A stretch of DNA of 64,000 bases from Hyphomicrobiaceae bacterium. GTDB taxonomy: Bacteria; Pseudomonadota; Alphaproteobacteria; Rhizobiales; Devosiaceae. The position numbers and the translations under genes are program-made. How positions within the stretch are numbered: position 1 is the stretch's first letter; every line of letters begins with the position of its first letter. The notes beneath the pieces were generated by a model, which searched no databases, was not told where the DNA came from, and saw nothing but the letters and a program-made list of their open reading frames with translations. Positions 61,466 to 64,000 of this stretch are shown here, piece after piece. The stretch spans positions 186,001 to 250,000 of the forward strand of contig JACKJG010000002.1 in the NCBI GenBank assembly GCA_020638065.1, in the 5' to 3' direction.

Positions 61466-62284
61466 ATGAGCGACGCTGCAAATCGCAACAGGGACGACAA
61501 GACACGTCCCGACGTCGGGTCCGACGGATTTGCAGCACTGCTGGAAGCCGAGCGGAAACCCGCAAGCACCGAGAACTTTGCGACCGAAGCGCTCGACCGG
61601 CAATCGATCTCGGAGCAGGTTGCCAACCGCATTCTGGCCATGATCAAGTCCGGGAACCTCAAATCCGGCGATCGGCTGCCGACCGAGCAGCAGATGTGCA
61701 TTGCCTTCGGTATCAGCCGCCCGCCGCTGCGCGAGGCGCTCAAAGCACTCACGCTGATGGGTGTTCTCGAAAGCCGGCAGGGTGGCCGCTACACGGTGAC
61801 GGATCTCTCGCCGAGCCGGCTGATTGCACCGTTCAACGTGATGCTCTCGGTCACCGAATATGACGTGCATGAGCATTTCGAGGCGCGGACGGTTGTCGAT
61901 CTTGAACTGGTGCGGCTATGCGCCGAACGGGCCAGCCCGGAATTGCGCCGCCGCATTCTGGAACTGGCTCGCGACGGGCGCGCCTTTCACCATGATCCGG
62001 TCGCGTTCCGGTTGCTCGATATCGAATATCATCAGGCCATTTATAGCGGCGCGGGCAATCAATTGCTGATGCTGCTGGCCCAGGGGCTCTACGACGTCGC
62101 ACTCGATGTGCGCCGCGTCGCCAGCACGGAGCCAGGCAATATCGAAATCTCGGTCCGGCAACATTGCGACGTGGCCGAAGCGATCATGAACAAGGATGCG
62201 ATTGGCGCTGTGAAGGCCTATCGCGAGCATCTGGAACATGTCCGCGACACGACCATTCAGACCATGCCCATGGTCAGCAAATAG
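61466..62284 (+). CDS. FadR/GntR-family regulator with FCD domain
   Basis: 272 residues from ATG 61466; a TTG four codons earlier is in frame. A 45-residue variable N-terminus precedes the winged HTH (SISEQVANRILAMIKSGNLK; LPTEQQMCIAFGISRPPLRE; ALTLMGVLESRQGGRYTV). The FCD effector domain has three metal/ligand-type histidines (LLDIEYHQAIY; VRQHCDVAEAI; AYREHLEHV). Likely senses a rhamnose-pathway acid and binds the TTGTCAGACAA site upstream. Confidence 0.9.
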   Translation: MSDAANRNRDDKTRPDVGSDGFAALLEAERKPASTENFATEALDRQSISEQVANRILAMIKSGNLKSGDRLPTEQQMCIAFGISRPPLREALKALTLMGVLESRQGGRYTVTDLSPSRLIAPFNVMLSVTEYDVHEHFEARTVVDLELVRLCAERASPELRRRILELARDGRAFHHDPVAFRLLDIEYHQAIYSGAGNQLLMLLAQGLYDVALDVRRVASTEPGNIEISVRQHCDVAEAIMNKDAIGAVKAYREHLEHVRDTTIQTMPMVSK

Positions 62285-62293
62285 GAGTTTGAG

Positions 62294-62611
62294 ATGCCCG
62301 AACGCATTGCATTTCGCATGAACCTGTTCCCCGGATTTGCCGCCGAGTATGAAAAGCGCCACGACGAAATCTTCCCCGAACTGGCTCAGGCGCTCAAGGA
62401 TGCCGGGGTTTCCGACTACACGATCTGGCACGATCCGGAGAGCAATCACCTGTTTGGCATCCTGACCCGAACCGACGATCACACGATGGACGACTTGCCG
62501 GACACCGAGATCATGAAGCGCTGGTGGGCGCACATGGCCGATGTCATGGAGACGGATGCACACAACGTCCCCACCCAGATTCCGCTCAAGCGGGTCTTTT
62601 ATCTGCCGTAG
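62294..62611 (+). CDS. rhaM: L-rhamnose mutarotase RhaM
   Basis: 105 residues, AGGAG 7 nt before ATG. Compact family protein: ERIAFRMNLFPGFAAEYEKR followed by catalytic-type His23, TIWHDPESNHLFGIL, MKRWWAHMADVME and KRVFYLP at the C-terminus. It interconverts alpha and beta L-rhamnopyranose. Strong evidence that this locus handles L-rhamnose. Third in the amidohydrolase-gntR-rhaM unit. Confidence 0.93.
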   Translation: MPERIAFRMNLFPGFAAEYEKRHDEIFPELAQALKDAGVSDYTIWHDPESNHLFGILTRTDDHTMDDLPDTEIMKRWWAHMADVMETDAHNVPTQIPLKRVFYLP

Positions 62612-62650
62612 GCCCGCCCGAAGGATTGCAGGTGGGGCTGGGTCGGGCGA

Positions 62651-63388
62651 TCAGTCACCTGACGGGCGGGACCGTTCGTTCAGCCATTTGGCAAACCGCT
62701 CCTCGGTTTCCCTTCGGGTCGGCGGATAGAGCCCGATGATCGAGTGGCCGGCCTCGACGCTTTCGAGAACAAACGTCTCGAAGTCCTCCATGCCCGCACA
62801 TTCCGTGGCGATCTCGTCAGCGAGGTGCGCCGGGATGACGATCACACCGTCACCATCGCCGACGATGACGTCTCCGGGGAAAACCGGCGCACCGCCACAG
62901 CCAATCGGAACGTTGATATCGAGCGCTTCATGCAGCGTGAGATTTGTCGGCGCCGATGGACGGGCATGATAGGCCGGCATGTCGAGCGCACCAATTCCCT
63001 CGGCATCGCGAAATCCGCCATCGGTCACGACGCCCGCAGCGCCTCTGACCTGCAGCCGGGTGATCAATATCGATCCGGCAGAGGCGGCACGCGCATCCTG
63101 GCGGCTGTCCATCACCAGAACATGTCCCGCCGGGCATTGCTCGATCGCCTGACGTTGAGGGTGGTCCTCATTGCGGAACACAGTGATTTGGTTGCGGTCC
63201 TCGCGGGCCGGTATGTAGCGCAGGGTGAAAGCCTGCCCGACCATGTTCTGCGGCTTGCGCGAGACGGGTACGACGCCCTGAATGAACTGATTGCGCAACC
63301 CGCGCTTGAACAGAGCCGTCGCGATAGATGCGGTCGAAATCCGCATCAATTTGGTCCTGGTTTCCTCGCCGAGCTCATAATGGGTCAT
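62651..63388 (-). CDS. RraA-like (HMG/sugar-acid aldolase) family protein
   Basis: 245 residues. Core motif ITRLQVRGAAGVVTDGGFRD holds the Arg and Asp used by class II pyruvate aldolases of the HMG/CHA type; IGCGGAPVFPGDVIVGDGDG follows. Long N- and C-terminal helices distinguish it from RraA proper. It is 8 bp after the IlvD/Edd-type dehydratase gene on the same strand, so it may cleave or process that enzyme's 2-keto-3-deoxy product. RNase regulation is unlikely in this context. Confidence 0.8.
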   Translation of the reverse strand: MTHYELGEETRTKLMRISTASIATALFKRGLRNQFIQGVVPVSRKPQNMVGQAFTLRYIPAREDRNQITVFRNEDHPQRQAIEQCPAGHVLVMDSRQDARAASAGSILITRLQVRGAAGVVTDGGFRDAEGIGALDMPAYHARPSAPTNLTLHEALDINVPIGCGGAPVFPGDVIVGDGDGVIVIPAHLADEIATECAGMEDFETFVLESVEAGHSIIGLYPPTRRETEERFAKWLNERSRPSGD

Positions 63389-63396
63389 GATTGCCT

Positions 63397-64000
63397 CTAG
63401 TAGATGTCGGGTTCGGAAACCGGCGCGCCAAACCCCGTTTCAAGAAAGTCGAAATCGCAGCCCTTGTCGGCTTGCATGACGTGTTGCGAGAACATCCATC
63501 CATAGCCGCGTTCAAAGCGCATTTCCGGAGGTGTCCAGGCCGCTCTGCGCGCGGCCAGTTCTTCGTCGCCGACCAGCATGTCAAGGCGGCGCGCTGGAAT
63601 ATCCAGCCGCACAATGTCTCCGTTCCGCAGCAGGGCAAGCGGACCGCCTATGTAGGATTCCGGACTGATATGCAGGACGCAGGCGCCATACGAAGTTCCC
63701 GACATGCGCGCGTCGGACAGACGAACCATGTCGCGGTGTCCCCTTTTCAGCAGCGCCTTGGGCATCGGGATCATGCCCCATTCGGGCATACCCGGTCCGC
63801 CCTGCGGACCCGCGTTGCGCAAAACCAGAACCGTGTCCGGGGTGATGTCCCAATTCTCATCGTCGATTCTGGCCTTGAGGTCGGGGTAGGAATCGAAGAC
63901 GCAGGCCGGACCCTCGTGAACGAAGAATCGCTCGTCGCAGGCCGCCGGTTTGATGATGGCCCCGTCCGGCGCCAGATTGCCCTTCAGTACCGCCAGAGAC
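63397..64000 (-). CDS. IlvD/Edd-family sugar-acid dehydratase (5' part outside the window)
   Basis: The C-terminal 200 residues only; the frame is open to the window edge. SLAVLKGNLAPDGAIIKPAA and VLRNAGPQGGPGMPEWGM are the swivelling-domain motifs. RLSDARMSGTSYGACVLHIS with PESYIGGPLALLRNGD matches the L-arabonate/D-xylonate dehydratase branch rather than true dihydroxyacid dehydratase. The 4Fe-4S or 2Fe-2S ligands would lie in the missing N-terminal part. A second dehydratase beside rhmD implies a second sugar acid or a wider substrate range. Confidence 0.88.
   Translation of the reverse strand, partial: SLAVLKGNLAPDGAIIKPAACDERFFVHEGPACVFDSYPDLKARIDDENWDITPDTVLVLRNAGPQGGPGMPEWGMIPMPKALLKRGHRDMVRLSDARMSGTSYGACVLHISPESYIGGPLALLRNGDIVRLDIPARRLDMLVGDEELAARRAAWTPPEMRFERGYGWMFSQHVMQADKGCDFDFLETGFGAPVSEPDIY

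Noticed and set aside
62617..62656. CGCCCGA...TCGGGCG inverted repeat after rhaM as a terminator
   Set aside because: A 7-bp stem with a loop of about 21 nt and no U-run is too weak to call.
1..64000. tRNA/rRNA genes, CRISPR arrays, IS elements, att sites, riboswitches
   Set aside because: I read the intergenic regions and saw no tRNA-like folds, regular repeat-spacer arrays, transposase or integrase genes, or recognisable riboswitch cores; most gaps are under 100 bp.

Overview
The window reads as a chromosomal segment of an alphaproteobacterium, most likely of the order Hyphomicrobiales (rhizobia-like). Supporting signs are high GC, tightly overlapping ATGA gene junctions, an FNR/FixK-type box in front of ccoGHIS, a rhizobial-style rhamnose ABC transporter, TRAP and ABC solute importers, and many LacI/GntR regulators. 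The genus cannot be read from the sequence. I found no tRNA, rRNA, CRISPR array, insertion sequence or prophage; gene density is about 95%.

Layout. 1-2.0 kb: a divergent pair, a DUF4198 periplasmic protein and a HupE/UreJ metal permease. 2.0-6.7 kb: ccoGHIS, the cbb3 oxidase maturation operon, behind an anaerobox; the small ccoS gene (6484-6660) is included and ccoNOQP is not in the window. 6.7-14.2 kb: a carbohydrate ABC importer (SBP, ATPase, two permeases), two VOC proteins, an aldo/keto reductase and a LacI regulator. 14.3-16.3 kb: ECF sigma, anti-sigma and a FAS1 (fasciclin) protein, closed by a strong terminator. 16.4-20.7 kb: a DctPQM TRAP transporter with a fumarylacetoacetase-family hydrolase. 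21.0-28.7 kb: a bacterial alpha-2-macroglobulin carrying a PAN domain, plus penicillin-binding protein 1C.

28.7-39.8 kb, minus strand, is the most unusual part. It is a 13-gene operon joining seven Mrp-antiporter-type membrane genes to complex-I/group-4-hydrogenase-type genes (NuoH, B, C, D and I-like) in the order of the archaeal MBX/MBS complexes. The two MrpD-like subunits are fused into one 1041-residue protein. The NuoI-like ferredoxin is fused to a GltD/NfnB-type flavoprotein. The last gene is a ferritin-like diiron protein. The large subunit lacks the C-terminal NiFe cysteines and the NuoB-like subunit lacks one of the tandem N2 cysteines, so it is neither a hydrogenase nor a standard complex I. 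I infer an NAD(P)H-linked, ion-pumping oxidoreductase with an unknown partner.

40-52.6 kb: a ChaC-like gene, then a nine-gene catabolic cluster (CoA-transferase, enoyl-CoA hydratase, aldehyde dehydrogenase, two GMC oxidoreductases, Dabb protein, LacI, Gfo/Idh/MocA, FAD oxidoreductase). Its promoter carries two LacI-type operators 21 bp apart. The substrate is unknown.

52.6-64 kb: a non-phosphorylative L-rhamnose pathway. It has a RhaSTPQ-type ABC transporter, mutarotase RhaM, a sugar 1-dehydrogenase of the aldo/keto reductase family, a lactonase-type amidohydrolase, L-rhamnonate dehydratase, an SDR and a FadR-type regulator, centred on a 323-bp divergent control region. An RraA-like aldolase and the C-terminal part of an IlvD/Edd sugar-acid dehydratase (cut by the window edge) follow. 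The hydrolase at 16.4 kb could complete this pathway. All three substrate-binding-protein genes are followed by perfect GC-rich hairpins, suggesting a common way of raising their expression.
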